64,000 nucleotides of DNA, taken from the NCBI GenBank assembly GCA_041946825.1, contig JBHGBD010000024.1:1-64000 (forward strand). The letters run 5' to 3'. The notes under the pieces are model-generated. The model saw nothing but the letters and a program-made list of their open reading frames with translations. It did not search any database and had not been told where the DNA came from. Positions 14,709 to 25,400 of the stretch are shown piece after piece; position 1 is the stretch's first letter; every line of letters begins with the position of its first letter. This DNA is from CAZTHM01 sp041946825. GTDB lineage: Bacteria > Acidobacteriota > Terriglobia > UBA7540. The position numbers and the translations under genes were made by a program.

Positions 14709-17700
14709 ATGCGTTTCCGACGGCTTGTCAGCCTCTGGGTCTTCTCACTTATCCTTCCTTTACCACCGACCGCGTTGGCGGCGGAATTCGACATCGCACC
14801 GTTTGCGCGGCGCTGCTGCGTCTCCGATACATATTCCCTCCAAACCATGTTTGACTACGATGCCGCGCGCCGCGCGGCGCCCGATGCGGAGAAGACCAGC
14901 GACGGCCGGTACATTTATGGATTGCAGTGGGCGGAGGAGCGTGACGTCCAGGAAGTACGCGTGCATTTCCGCAGCTCGGGGCCGCCGCCCCAAGCTACGG
15001 TCGAGTATTGGTTCAAAAACTGGCCCTATGCGCCGCCGCACATGCCTACCATCGAGGATCCGGTGGATGATCCTTGGCAGGGCAAGTGGCTCAAAGCGGA
15101 AACCACAACGGACTGCGACAACCGTTCCTGCCGGTACGGGTTTGCGCCGCTCGCGGTCAAAGAAAACCCGAACGCTGCAAATCTTCCGAAACTGGATTAC
15201 CGCCGGACACTCAAGCTGCGACTGGTCTTTCCCGCCGCGCCCGGCATCGAGCGCGTCGAGGTTTTCAGCGGGTCTGAGGCGAAGCCGGTGGAGGTGCGCA
15301 TTGAACTCGGCGCGGGCGAAACTTCACCGCATCTGTGGACTGGCCGGGTGAGCGTCTACAACGGGTCGCTCAGCAGCCTCAGCCTGAGCCGTCCCGCGCC
15401 CGGGGATTCTGCCAGCCTGCAGGGCTTCAACATTCAAACCCAGGGCGCGCCGAAGAGTTTGCGGGTCGGTTGTATTGCCGCCAGCCCATCGCTACCCGGC
15501 TCGCATGACATCACGATCGTGAGGGTCGAGGCGGGTGAACGGACCTTTTCCTTTGCCGTGCCCGATGTCGAGAAGGGCCCGATCTATGTTCCGGGGTTTC
15601 ATGCCTACGTGACACTCGCCGCGGACCCCCAGCCGTTTTCGCCCTCCATCGTCAGGAAGGGCGAGCGGATTCGTGAAAAGCTCGCCGTCGAACGCGAGCA
15701 GACGTATGAGCGGGCCTCGAAGGAAATCCCCGCCCTCGATCCTGTCGAGCGCCAGGGTGGGAGGCTGTATCTGCCTCTCGCGGCGGATGCCAGCTGGCAA
15801 AAGTTCGCCTTCGAGTGGGGCGGGAACGTCGCCATCAGCAAACGCGGCACGAAGGCGAAGGGTGCCGAGCTCAAGCGCCTGGAGTGGCCCGGCGACCGGA
15901 TTTCGTGGAAAATTGGCACCGGACAGCGTCCGGACTTTCGACTCGCCTCGAAGGATTCCAGGCTCTCCGTGCTTGAGAATTACCTTCCTATTGCCACCGC
16001 CACCTGGACCACGGACGGCGTCGATTACCAAGAGGAAGCTTTCGCGACCCTGCTTTCCGGGCCACTATCTTCCGAAGACCCCAACCGCAGCGAGCAGACC
16101 CCCGCCGTCCTCATGTTGAAGCTGACGGCGACGAATCCTGCCTCGCAGCCGGGCAATTCGCGCATTTGGCTGGCGACCGAGCCGGAGGAGGAGCTGGTCT
16201 TTGTAAACGGCGAGTTGCTCGCCGGGGGGCGCCAGTTGGTGCGTGCCCGCGTCAAGCTTCCGGAGTCCGCCCATGTCGCGCTGGCCGCCTTGCCTTCCGG
16301 AGCTGAGACGATTATCGGCATCAGGGCCGATGTTCCCCTGGGGCCGAAGGAACAGCGCGAGATTTTCATTGCGATTCCGTTCATCCCCCGGCTCACTCAA
16401 CCGGAGCGCGCGCGGCTCGCGAAGCTCGATTACCAGGACGAGCGCGACCGCGTGGAGAAATACTGGCGCGAGGTCACCGCGGGCGGAGTGCCGTTCGACA
16501 TCCCCGAGCGGCGTTTCGTGAGTTTCGCCAAAGGGCTTATCCCTCGCATCCGGATTAGTTCCACAAAAGACCCGAAGAGCGGCCTCTACATGGTTCCGGC
16601 GGCGAGTTACAACTACCAGGTGTACGCCAACGAATCGGTGTTCCAATGCATGTTGCTCGACGTAGCGGGGTATTCGCATCTCGCCGGCGAGTACTTGGAG
16701 ACCTTTGTCCGTCTGCAGGGATCCAAACCCTTCGACGGGACTTACACGGGCGATCAGCGCGATGTCTACCACGGCGTGCGCGTGGACGCGGATTACGACT
16801 ATACCGCGCACCAATACAACCTGGACCATGGCGTGGTCCTCTGGGGGCTTGCCGAGCACTACTTTTTCACGCGCGACAAGGGGTGGCTCGGGCGTGTCGC
16901 GCCGAGCATGATGCGGGCCGCCGACTGGATCATCGAAGAGCGAAAACTGACCCAGCGCCTTGATGGCGGCGAGAAAATTCCGGAATACGGGTTGTTGCCT
17001 GCCGGCCACCTGGAGGACAACGCTGACTGGGGTCATTGGTTTTCCGTCAACGCCTTTGCGGCGGCGGGAATGGCGCGCATGGCGCAGGCACTCGCCGATA
17101 TCGGCGCGCCCGAGGCATCGCGTTATTCGCAAGAAGCGGGGGCCTACACCAGGGATCTGCGCGAGGCCGTTGAGCGCGCCTATCGCGCCGCGCCCGTGAT
17201 CCGCCTTCGTGATAATACCTATGTCCCCTATATTCCCACGCGGCCTTATCAGCGCATCCGGCTCTTCGGACCGATCCGCGTCTCGTATTATTCCCGCTAT
17301 CCGCAGAAGGTTCTTCCCACCTATCGCCTTTCCGCCACTCGCGAAGTTCTCTACGGGCCGATGATCCTGCTGACAACGGGCGTCTTCGGTGCGGACGAGC
17401 CACTCGCCGACTGGGCGCTTGACGATTGGGAAGACAACGCGACGATGTCCACCTCACTGGGATTGCATGTACACGGCTGGGTGGACGACGAGTATTGGTT
17501 CAGCCGCGGCGGGATGGTTTTTCAGGCGAATCTCCAGAACCCGATCCTTGCTTACCTGCGCCGCTACGAAATCCCGGCGGCAATTCGGAATCTCTACAAC
17601 GACTTCGTCTCCTGCTACTACCCGGACGTCAACGTGTTCACCGAGGAGTTCCGCCAGTGGCGCATGCCGAGCGGACCGTTCTACAAAGTCCCCGACGAAG

Positions 17701-18065
17701 CCAAGTTCGTCAGCCGCTTGCGTGACACCCTGGTCCGGGAAGATGGTGAGACGCTGTGGCTGGCGGCGGGGGCGCCGCGCCGATGGCTGGCGCCCGGCGA
17801 GAAGATCGAACTGCGCGACGCGCCGACATACTTCGGACTGGTCAGCTACCGGATGGAAGCCGGCGCCGGCCAGGTTGAAGCCACGGTCGAACTGCCGCGG
17901 CGGAATCCGCCCAAAACCGCGTGGCTCGTCGTGCGTGCTCCGGAAGGGAAACGGCTTCGCGCCGTCGAGATCGATGGTAAACCGTGGCAGGATTTTGATG
18001 CCGCCGGGGAGCGCATCCGGCTGCCGTTAAAACCTGCGCAGATTCGAATCACCGCCCTTTACTGA
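14709..18065 (+). CDS. Giant secreted alpha/alpha-barrel glycosidase-like protein, paralog A
   Basis: 1,118 residues from the ATG at 14709 (a GTG two codons upstream is possible; GGGGGGTG precedes). Signal peptide LVSLWVFSLILPLPPTALAA. Residues ~25-170 form a jelly-roll-like beta domain (VEYWFKNWPY, DDPWQGKW, FAPLAVKENPNAANLP); residues ~180-600 contain further beta domains. Residues ~610-1000 are helical repeats of six-hairpin glycosidase type: VYANESVF, DYDYTAHQYNLDHGVVLWGL, EHYFFTRDKGWL, PEYGLLPAGHLEDNADW, YWFSRGGMVFQANLQ. A C-terminal beta domain ends in ITALY. The motifs recur in paralogs B (18093) and C (31016). I cannot match them to a numbered GH family. Starts a two-gene operon with B, 27 bases apart. 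Confidence 0.75.
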   Translation: MRFRRLVSLWVFSLILPLPPTALAAEFDIAPFARRCCVSDTYSLQTMFDYDAARRAAPDAEKTSDGRYIYGLQWAEERDVQEVRVHFRSSGPPPQATVEYWFKNWPYAPPHMPTIEDPVDDPWQGKWLKAETTTDCDNRSCRYGFAPLAVKENPNAANLPKLDYRRTLKLRLVFPAAPGIERVEVFSGSEAKPVEVRIELGAGETSPHLWTGRVSVYNGSLSSLSLSRPAPGDSASLQGFNIQTQGAPKSLRVGCIAASPSLPGSHDITIVRVEAGERTFSFAVPDVEKGPIYVPGFHAYVTLAADPQPFSPSIVRKGERIREKLAVEREQTYERASKEIPALDPVERQGGRLYLPLAADASWQKFAFEWGGNVAISKRGTKAKGAELKRLEWPGDRISWKIGTGQRPDFRLASKDSRLSVLENYLPIATATWTTDGVDYQEEAFATLLSGPLSSEDPNRSEQTPAVLMLKLTATNPASQPGNSRIWLATEPEEELVFVNGELLAGGRQLVRARVKLPESAHVALAALPSGAETIIGIRADVPLGPKEQREIFIAIPFIPRLTQPERARLAKLDYQDERDRVEKYWREVTAGGVPFDIPERRFVSFAKGLIPRIRISSTKDPKSGLYMVPAASYNYQVYANESVFQCMLLDVAGYSHLAGEYLETFVRLQGSKPFDGTYTGDQRDVYHGVRVDADYDYTAHQYNLDHGVVLWGLAEHYFFTRDKGWLGRVAPSMMRAADWIIEERKLTQRLDGGEKIPEYGLLPAGHLEDNADWGHWFSVNAFAAAGMARMAQALADIGAPEASRYSQEAGAYTRDLREAVERAYRAAPVIRLRDNTYVPYIPTRPYQRIRLFGPIRVSYYSRYPQKVLPTYRLSATREVLYGPMILLTTGVFGADEPLADWALDDWEDNATMSTSLGLHVHGWVDDEYWFSRGGMVFQANLQNPILAYLRRYEIPAAIRNLYNDFVSCYYPDVNVFTEEFRQWRMPSGPFYKVPDEAKFVSRLRDTLVREDGETLWLAAGAPRRWLAPGEKIELRDAPTYFGLVSYRMEAGAGQVEATVELPRRNPPKTAWLVVRAPEGKRLRAVEIDGKPWQDFDAAGERIRLPLKPAQIRITALY

Positions 18066-18092
18066 CCCTTTTTCGATTGGGGAGCTGTCATC

Positions 18093-21000
18093 ATGTCGCG
18101 TCCAGGTTGGAGTTGCGCAATCCTGTTGCTTGCCTTGCAGACGGCCAGCATGGCCGCCCAGCCGGGCGAGGAAGTTGATCTGGCCCCCTTTGGCCATGCC
18201 AAAACGTGGGACGGAAACCGCGGAGTGGAATGGGATGAGCCACGGGATGTACGCCGAGTGGAAGTGGATTTCGCCGACGCTGCGAGAATCCCTGACGCCG
18301 CTTCGCTCCAGGTTGAATACTGGGTGCGGAGCTGGCCGCCCAAGTTCCAAGGCGGGTGGACAAATACGGAATCCCCCTGGCAAGGGAAGTGGTACGCCGT
18401 TGACGCCTCGCGCGAAGTGCAAGGGAAAATCGTTTCTTTCCACTTCCGGCCGCTCTCCGTTGCGGAAAACCCCAACGCTGCCAATGTACCGGGTTACACG
18501 CCCTCGTTTCGCCGAACGCTGAAGATTCGCTTGCGTTTTTCCGGCGAGGCGGCCGCTCTTTCGGCGTTGCGCATCTACGGCAACTCACGTTGGAACGTTC
18601 GTGAACTCAATCTCCAGACGGGATGCGAAGGAAAACCGCGGCTGGTAGTTTCGACGACCGCCTACAACGGCGAAATTCAGTCCACGGAGGCATTCGAGGG
18701 AAACCCTCCTGGCGTCCGATTGAAGATCCTTTACAGCGAGCACGAGCCTTCCTCGAATGATCAAACCATTCTTACTGTCCGAGCGGGTGAACAAGCCTTT
18801 GGCGTCCGTGTCGATGACGTGATCCAACGCAAGGGCGTTTACGTGCGGCCGCTCGGGATCTTCGTGGGCGACGGAGCGGCGGGAGAGAGTTTCGAGTCCT
18901 GGGTTGAGTCGGGCGCGATGCGCGAGGGCGAAGACATCATTAGCCGGACTACGCGTGAAGGGGAACAGTCGCTGGAGCGCGCCACGGCCGAAATTCCCCC
19001 GCTGAGCTTCACCCGGCGCCAGAGCAGCCATCAGCTTCGCTACATCCCTCTGGGCTTTCCTGCCAGCCGCGAGAAATACGGACTCGACTTCAACGGCAGC
19101 GTGTTCATCAACAAGCACGGCGTCAAGGCCATGAAGGAAGACTTGGCGCGCATGTTGTGGGAAGGCCCGGAAATCTATTTCCGGGTCGCGACCGGGAATC
19201 CGCCGGACTTTCGCGAGCGCGAGGGTTCCGCCCGGCAACGCTTGCTCGAGGATTACCTGCCGCTGGTGACGACCCGCTGGTCGGGCGAGGGAATCGACTA
19301 CGAAGAAGAAGCTTACGCCACGATGCTCGACGCTCCACTCGATGACGCGCGGTTGCGAGGCGATGAGCCGAGCCTGCTCCATCTCAAATTGCAGGCAAAA
19401 AATCTTTCAGCCCGAGACGCGGAATCATGGGTTTGGTTCGCCATCTCGCCGGCCGAGAAATGGGAGCTCAGGAACGGAATGGTGCTCGGGATCTCCGACG
19501 AGCACGGGACGTATCCTCTTCCCCGCTTGCGGGCGGTGGTTCAACCGGCGGCGGGGCTTCTGGAGCAGCACGAATTGCCTGCTAGCGCGGCATACTCGGG
19601 GAAGGCAATCCTGTGGAAAGTTCCCCTCGCGCCAGGAGCGACCGCGGCCTTGGAAATCAAGATCCCCTTCCGGACGCTCGAATCCGCCGCCGACCAGGAA
19701 CGCGTGAAGGCCGCGACGTTTTCCGACCGGCTCAAGGAGACCCTCGCGTACTGGCGGAAGACGCTGAGCGAAGGAATGCAACTCCACGTTCCGGACGAAG
19801 AATTCAACCGCTTTTACCGCGCGGAGCTTCAGCACATCCTGGTTTCAATCCAGCGCGACGTGAAGACCGGGCTCGATATGTGCCCCTGCGGGACCTACGA
19901 CTACAACATGTTCGCCAACGAGACCCTGATGGAGGCGCGTCTGCTGGATATGCGAGGGCTCCATGATCAGGCGTGGCGTTGCATCCGGCCAATTGTCGAG
20001 TTGCAAGGGTCGCATCCTTTCCCCGGGCGTTTCAAGGATGGCTCCGCGATCTTCCATGGCGTCAAGGTGGATGCCGATCACGACTACACCCATTCCGGCT
20101 ACAACCTTAATCATGGGTGGACGCTCTGGACCGCATCTGAGCACTATCTCTACACCCGCGATCGCGGGTGGCTGGAGAGCGTTCTGCCCCATCTGCGCAA
20201 GGGGGCCGAATGGATCATCGCGGAGCGCAAAACCACGATGCAGACCGGCGTGGACGGCCAGCCCGTGCCCGAATACGGTCTGCTCCCTCCCGGCCAGCTT
20301 GAGGATAACGAGGAGTGGCATTACTGGTATGCCGTGAACGCTTATGCCTACCGCGGGCTGAACGCGTTCTCACAGGTGATGGAAGAGATCGATCCGGCCG
20401 AGGGCGTGCACCTGAGAAGGGAAGCGGCCGCCTACCGCGAGGACATCCGCCGCGCCGTGATGCGGTCGATGGCGGTGTCGCCGGCAGTGCCACTGCGCGA
20501 CGGGACCTTCGTCCCGCACGTCCCACCGCGAACGCCCCTGCATGGCCGCGAGTACGGCTGGATCCGCAACATCCTCTACGGCCCGCTCGCGCTGGTTGAC
20601 TGCGGCGTGTTCGCGCCCGAAGAGGAAATCACTGGTTGGATTCTCGCCGACTACGAGGACAACCTCTTCATGAGCGAAGAATCCTTCGGCGTCCCGGACC
20701 GTGATTGGTTCAGCCGCGGCGGCATTACCCTCCAGCCCAATCTTGTGAACACGCCAGTCGTTTACCTGGAGCGCGATCAGATTCCCCAGGCCCTGCGCGC
20801 CTTCTACAACACCTTTGCGGCCAGCTACTACCACGATGTTCTGGCTTTCACCGAGTGGGTTCCCACCTTTGGAATCGGAGGCGGCCCGTTCTTCAAGACC
20901 TCGGATGAAGCCGGATTCCTCGCCTGGCTGCGATTGTTCCTGATTCGAGAATCGGGCGACCGCCTGTTCCTGAATGCCGGCGCGCCACGCGAATGGTTCA

Positions 21001-21281
21001 AGGCGGGCCGGGCGATCGAGATCAGTCACGCGGCGACACTTTTCGGCGAGACGAGTCTTCGCGTGGAATCGCATCTCGAAGCAGGTTTCATCACGGCGAC
21101 GGTCTTGCCTCCCACGCGTCGGCAGCCCAAGGAGATTTGGTTGCGACTTCGCCACCCGGAAGGGAAGCGGATTGCTCGCGTCGAAATCAATGGCGCGTCA
21201 TGGAGCCAGTTTAATCCCGAAAAGGAATTGATCAGCTTGCCTCCTGGGGAAGACAAGGTGGAATTAAAGGCCTACTACTGA
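18093..21281 (+). CDS. Giant secreted alpha/alpha-barrel glycosidase-like protein, paralog B
   Basis: 1,062 residues, GGGGAG ribosome site 9 bases before the ATG, signal peptide SCAILLLALQTASMAAQ. Same architecture as A: N-terminal beta domain (VDLAPFGHAKTWDGNRGVEW, VEYWVRSWPP, SPWQGKWYAVD), central beta domains (FEGNPPGV, FTRRQSSHQL, DFNGSVFINKHGVKAM), helical barrel with MFANETLMEARLLDMRG, DHDYTHSGYNLNHGWTLW, EHYLYTRDRGWL, EYGLLPPGQLEDNEEWHYW, DWFSRGGITLQPNL, then a C-terminal beta domain ending KAYY. Conserved acids in the HG-LW, LED and EDN segments are candidate catalytic or metal residues. Probably arose by tandem duplication with A and then diverged. Predicted to act on plant or microbial glycan in the periplasm or outside. 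Confidence 0.75.
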   Translation: MSRPGWSCAILLLALQTASMAAQPGEEVDLAPFGHAKTWDGNRGVEWDEPRDVRRVEVDFADAARIPDAASLQVEYWVRSWPPKFQGGWTNTESPWQGKWYAVDASREVQGKIVSFHFRPLSVAENPNAANVPGYTPSFRRTLKIRLRFSGEAAALSALRIYGNSRWNVRELNLQTGCEGKPRLVVSTTAYNGEIQSTEAFEGNPPGVRLKILYSEHEPSSNDQTILTVRAGEQAFGVRVDDVIQRKGVYVRPLGIFVGDGAAGESFESWVESGAMREGEDIISRTTREGEQSLERATAEIPPLSFTRRQSSHQLRYIPLGFPASREKYGLDFNGSVFINKHGVKAMKEDLARMLWEGPEIYFRVATGNPPDFREREGSARQRLLEDYLPLVTTRWSGEGIDYEEEAYATMLDAPLDDARLRGDEPSLLHLKLQAKNLSARDAESWVWFAISPAEKWELRNGMVLGISDEHGTYPLPRLRAVVQPAAGLLEQHELPASAAYSGKAILWKVPLAPGATAALEIKIPFRTLESAADQERVKAATFSDRLKETLAYWRKTLSEGMQLHVPDEEFNRFYRAELQHILVSIQRDVKTGLDMCPCGTYDYNMFANETLMEARLLDMRGLHDQAWRCIRPIVELQGSHPFPGRFKDGSAIFHGVKVDADHDYTHSGYNLNHGWTLWTASEHYLYTRDRGWLESVLPHLRKGAEWIIAERKTTMQTGVDGQPVPEYGLLPPGQLEDNEEWHYWYAVNAYAYRGLNAFSQVMEEIDPAEGVHLRREAAAYREDIRRAVMRSMAVSPAVPLRDGTFVPHVPPRTPLHGREYGWIRNILYGPLALVDCGVFAPEEEITGWILADYEDNLFMSEESFGVPDRDWFSRGGITLQPNLVNTPVVYLERDQIPQALRAFYNTFAASYYHDVLAFTEWVPTFGIGGGPFFKTSDEAGFLAWLRLFLIRESGDRLFLNAGAPREWFKAGRAIEISHAATLFGETSLRVESHLEAGFITATVLPPTRRQPKEIWLRLRHPEGKRIARVEINGASWSQFNPEKELISLPPGEDKVELKAYY

Positions 21282-21634
21282 CCGGAAGAGCTGGCCGTGG
21301 CATGCTTCGCTTTTCGCCCCAAAGTCTGTATGTTGTTGATTTTGAGCCACATCTCAAATTAGGTTCCTTCCAGAAACCGTATATAGCCGATTTTGGATAG
21401 CACCCCAGTTTTGTTCTCCACTGAATATAAGGGGTCACTTCGGATCCATTCGTCCCAGAGAACTCCGAGGGCAATGTCATCCTGAGAAGTCCCGAGGTTT
21501 TTCATCGAGAAGAGGCGGGGGTTCCGCATCTCCTACCGAGAAGAAAGCCAGTTGCGGGTCCCCAATTTGGCGAATTCCGAGGAGTTGAGAACAAGGGTAT
21601 GACTAAAAGACACTAGAGAATGGACAAAATGTAC
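21282..21634. other. Intergenic region upstream of gntR promoter
   Basis: 353 bases with lower GC than the flanking genes. I see no gene, tRNA or clear terminator; small frames on both strands lack ribosome sites. It separates the glycosidase operon from the regulator/receptor operon. Confidence 0.4.
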
Positions 21635-21684
21635 TTGACAGACGGCTGCCGGGAGAGTAGTTTACGGCAATCGATAATCGATTG
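21635..21684 (+). promoter_or_regulatory. gntR promoter with autoregulatory palindrome
   Basis: TTGACA (-35) at 21635-21640, a 17-base spacer, TAGTTT (-10) at 21658-21663, and directly over the predicted transcription start the perfect 17-bp palindrome CAATCGATAATCGATTG at 21668-21684, which ends 2 bases before the ATG. The layout predicts a nearly leaderless mRNA and autorepression. The 15-bp core recurs at 14387-14401. Confidence 0.7.
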
Positions 21685-21686
21685 CG

Positions 21687-22400
21687 ATGGTTAGGCCTGT
21701 TCCGCGCAACACACTACGAAGTCGTATCTCCGGCCACCTCTTCGATGCCATCTTGCGGCATGAACTGCGCCCCGGCGACCGGATTGTTGAGGCGAAGTTG
21801 GCGCGCCGCCTGGGCGTAGCCCAAAGCACGTTGCGGGAGGCGCTTCAGGAACTTGAACACAAGGGCTTGGTCACCAAACGGGAAAATCACGGGACCTTTG
21901 TGAGCCGGCTGACGGCAAAAGATGTTGAGGACGTTTACGTCGTGCGTCTGGAACTGGAACCCCTTGCTGCTGCGTTGGCGCATCAGCACTGGACTGCCGA
22001 GCACGACTCTCACTTGGCTGGAGTTTTGGAGGAGATGAAAAAGGCCGGTGAGGAAAGGGATTTTGAGCAGCTCTTGAAATGCGACCTGGCGTTTCATCAA
22101 TACATCTGGCACGTTTCTGGGAATAAGTGGCTGGAACGTGCTTTGAACGCCGTATGTCCATCGATATTCACCGGGTACCTCATCTTTCTATTCTCGGGTG
22201 ACACGTACGATTTCGCCCAGGACCATGAAGAGCATCAGACGCTGATAGCGGCCATTCAGAAGGGCGGCCCCGATGAAGTTCGAAGAATTTTCACGGAAAT
22301 GATGGAAACATTCCGCGTTCAGGACGTCAGCAACTTGCGGCTAGTCGAGTCCAAGCACTCGGAGTCGGCGAGCGAAGCGAGGCTGGCAGCTCGTCCCTGA
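21687..22400 (+). CDS. GntR-family regulator, FadR subfamily (FCD domain)
   Basis: 237 residues. N-terminal winged helix (residues ~8-75): LRPGDRIVEAKLARRLGVAQ, then STLREALQELEHKGLV and NHGTFVSRL. C-terminal all-helical FCD ligand domain (residues ~85-220), with ligand/metal-type residues in EHDSHLAG, CDLAFHQYIW and DHEEHQTLIAAI, i.e. Asp and three His in the usual positions. Members typically sense sugar acids, lactones or related organic acids and repress catabolic operons. Here it sits between the glycosidase operon and the TonB receptor gene, 67 bases ahead of the latter, and carries its own palindrome, suggesting it controls this locus. Confidence 0.88.
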   Translation: MVRPVPRNTLRSRISGHLFDAILRHELRPGDRIVEAKLARRLGVAQSTLREALQELEHKGLVTKRENHGTFVSRLTAKDVEDVYVVRLELEPLAAALAHQHWTAEHDSHLAGVLEEMKKAGEERDFEQLLKCDLAFHQYIWHVSGNKWLERALNAVCPSIFTGYLIFLFSGDTYDFAQDHEEHQTLIAAIQKGGPDEVRRIFTEMMETFRVQDVSNLRLVESKHSESASEARLAARP

Positions 22401-22467
22401 CGTAATCTTTCAACAATGTGTCCCATAGCGTTTTGAGTTGGGTAACGGGTCATCGAGGGAGGAGACA

Positions 22468-25400
22468 ATGGATCCGAAGAAGATGCGCAAAACATGCTCA
22501 GTCCTGGCGGTGGCGGCCGCTACACTCTTTCTCTTGCCGGGTTTATGGGCAGCTATTGACCGTGGCGCCGTCCGTGGCACGGTCACGGACCCGCAGGGGG
22601 CCGTAGTTCCCAATGCCACCATTACCATCACCAACGTCGAGCGGAAGGTCACCCAGACTGTGACCACCAACGACGCTGGTTTTTACAACGTGATTGAATT
22701 GGTGCCCGGCGAATACACCGTCCATGTGGAGGCGTCCGGGTTCGGGCCTGTCGAATTTAGCCAAGTAATCGTGAAAGCCGGTGACACGGTGACGGTGGAC
22801 GCCGCCCTGAAGGTGGGAGGAAGGACCGAGAAATTGACCGTGACGGCGGCGGCTCCACTGGTTGAAACTGCCGCCTCCAATTTCACTACTGCCTCCCTGG
22901 CTTCCGGCATGATCAACGAACTGCCGCTGGTAGGCCGTGACCCGCAGACGCTCGTCCAACTGATTCCGGGTGTTACCCAGTCCACGGGGCCGACGGGCTC
23001 GGTCTTTGGCTTCGATAGTCAGTTTGGAGGGTTCCCAGACCCTCAACACCTGGTCGGCTCGGGCATCAGTGTGAATGGAAGCCAAGGGGGAGCGAACGCG
23101 TGGTATCTGGATGGCAGCTTGAATGCGGCCTTGGGAGCAGAAAATGTTGTGGTGAATCCTTCGCCGGATGCGATTGGCGAATTCAATGTTGTCAACAATG
23201 GCTTGGCGCCGGAGTACGGCCGCACCAGCGGTGCGGTCATCAACGTGGTCCTCAAGTCGGGGACCAACGAACTTCACGGCAACGCTTACGAATTCAACCG
23301 CAACTCCTTTTTCAGCGCCACGAACCCCTTCGCCCGGCGCGACGCGCAGGGCCGGCCATTCCTCCAGCCCCAGGTCAATTTCAACAATTTCGGCGGCACG
23401 TTGGGCGGGCCCGTGTACCTTCCACACCTCTACAACGGGAAGAACCGCACTTTCTTCTTTGTCTCCTACGACGTGCAGTTTCTCCACGAATCGCGGAACA
23501 GGATTCTGACCGTGCCGTTGCCGAACGAGAAGCAGGGAGATTTCCGCGGAGACCCACGCTTTGATGATGTCTGCGACCCTGTTGGGCATCCCGAACGCTG
23601 CTTGTACGACCCATACACCACCACCGGCCCGGACGCCGAGGGGCTCTTCCACCGCACGCCCTTTGCGACCCCGGTCATTCCTACCGATCGAATCGATCCG
23701 CTGGCGGCGTTCTATGTCTCGAGTTTTCCCGACCCGAATTTTGTCGATCCGCTTTCACCCTGCTCCACGTCGACTCCGGTTGTATGCGACAACTTCATTG
23801 GAGCAGTGGGGAGCAGCCAGACGACTCACAACATCTCAATCAAGATTGACCATCAGGCCAGCGACAAACACAAGCTCTTCGCGGAGTGGCTCTTCAACCC
23901 GAGTTACTACCAGAATTTCAAATACCCTTGGAACGGCGCAACGGCCCAAACCCAGACGGGCGCCGCAGGCGCCCAACCCTACCGCACCATAAACCAGATT
24001 TTTGCCTTGGGTCTCACCTCAACGCTGAGCCCAACCTTCATCAACGAAGCCCGCGTGATGTTCAGCCGGCAAAACCAGATTGCCACTCCCAATCCGGATA
24101 ACGTCACACAGACCTCGGAAGTGATTGATCGCGTGAAGGACCTCAACTTCGTGTTGATTCCTCCCTTCCAGGTCGTTCCCAACGTCAGTTACGGTGAACC
24201 TAACCTGGGCATCGGCGTCGGCTGGGGGCCGCAACAATGGCAGAACGGCATCCAGGGCGTCCAGGCCTACACGCTCATTGACAATGTGACGAAGATCCTG
24301 GGCAAGCACACACTGAAGGGCGGCCTCATGTTCCGCCGCGACAACAACTGGAACCACGCCAACTGGGGATTCGGGCTGGGGTTTGGCGGGGGGCTGACGA
24401 GTGACCCCGTGACGGGTGGCGGCAGCGGCCTTGCCCAGTTCCTGTTAGGGGCCGTGGACCCGGGCTCGGGAACTGGAACATACCATGCCCCGTGGCAGAC
24501 AAACGACTACTGGGGTCTCTATGTTCAGGATGAATACCGCCTCACCCCCAACTTCACGCTTAATGTCGGTGTTCGCTGGGACCTGTTCGGGTGGTTCCGC
24601 GAGCGGTATGATGACGTCGCCAATTTCGATTTCAACTCCCAAAATCCGGAGGTACCGTATCCGGGGCGCCTTGGCTACTTTGGGACGCCCAGCCATCCGG
24701 ACCGCAACGTCTTCCCCGCGCACAAAAACAGCTTTGGCCCGCGCCTTGCCTTCTCCTGGTCACCGTTTGGGGACCGCAAGACGGTCATCCGCGGCGGCTT
24801 CGGGCTGGTATACAGTAACGGGATCAGTGTTGCCTTCGGGACGCAAAACGGCGCGATCAGTTCACCCGCCTATGCCAACTACGTCGGATATCCGGGTGAT
24901 TACACAGGCCAACGCCCGGCGTTTCGCTTGAGCGATGGCGCGCCGCCGGCCAATTTGCCTGCCCTGGACTTCGCCAAGCAAACCCAGGAACAGTTCCTCG
25001 GAACTACGGTCGGCGGGTTCCTGCAGGGGAAGAAAGATCCTTACACCGAGCAGTGGAGCCTTTACGTCCAGCGCGAACTCGGCTCCAACATGGCCCTCAG
25101 CGTGGGGTACGTCGGTACCTATGGCTTTGGTCTCTACGGCGACGAGTTCCGCAGTTACGACTACGTGCCGACTGCCACGCGCCTCCAGTATCGCAACAAT
25201 ATCAACAATGAAATTGCCTGCGACCCCGCGATTGGGGCGATTTATGGCTACGGCGCAACCTGCCCGGCCTACCTCGTCTCCCGGCCCTTCCCGCAATACA
25301 ACGACGTGACCATGAATACCAGCCCCGACGGTTACAGCCGCTATCACTCTCTGCAGGTCAAATTCGACAAACGCTACTCCCAGGGTTTGCAATTTCTGCT

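Noticed and set aside
16065..17132. 355-codon open frame on the minus strand
   Set aside because: Antisense to paralog A's conserved helical barrel.
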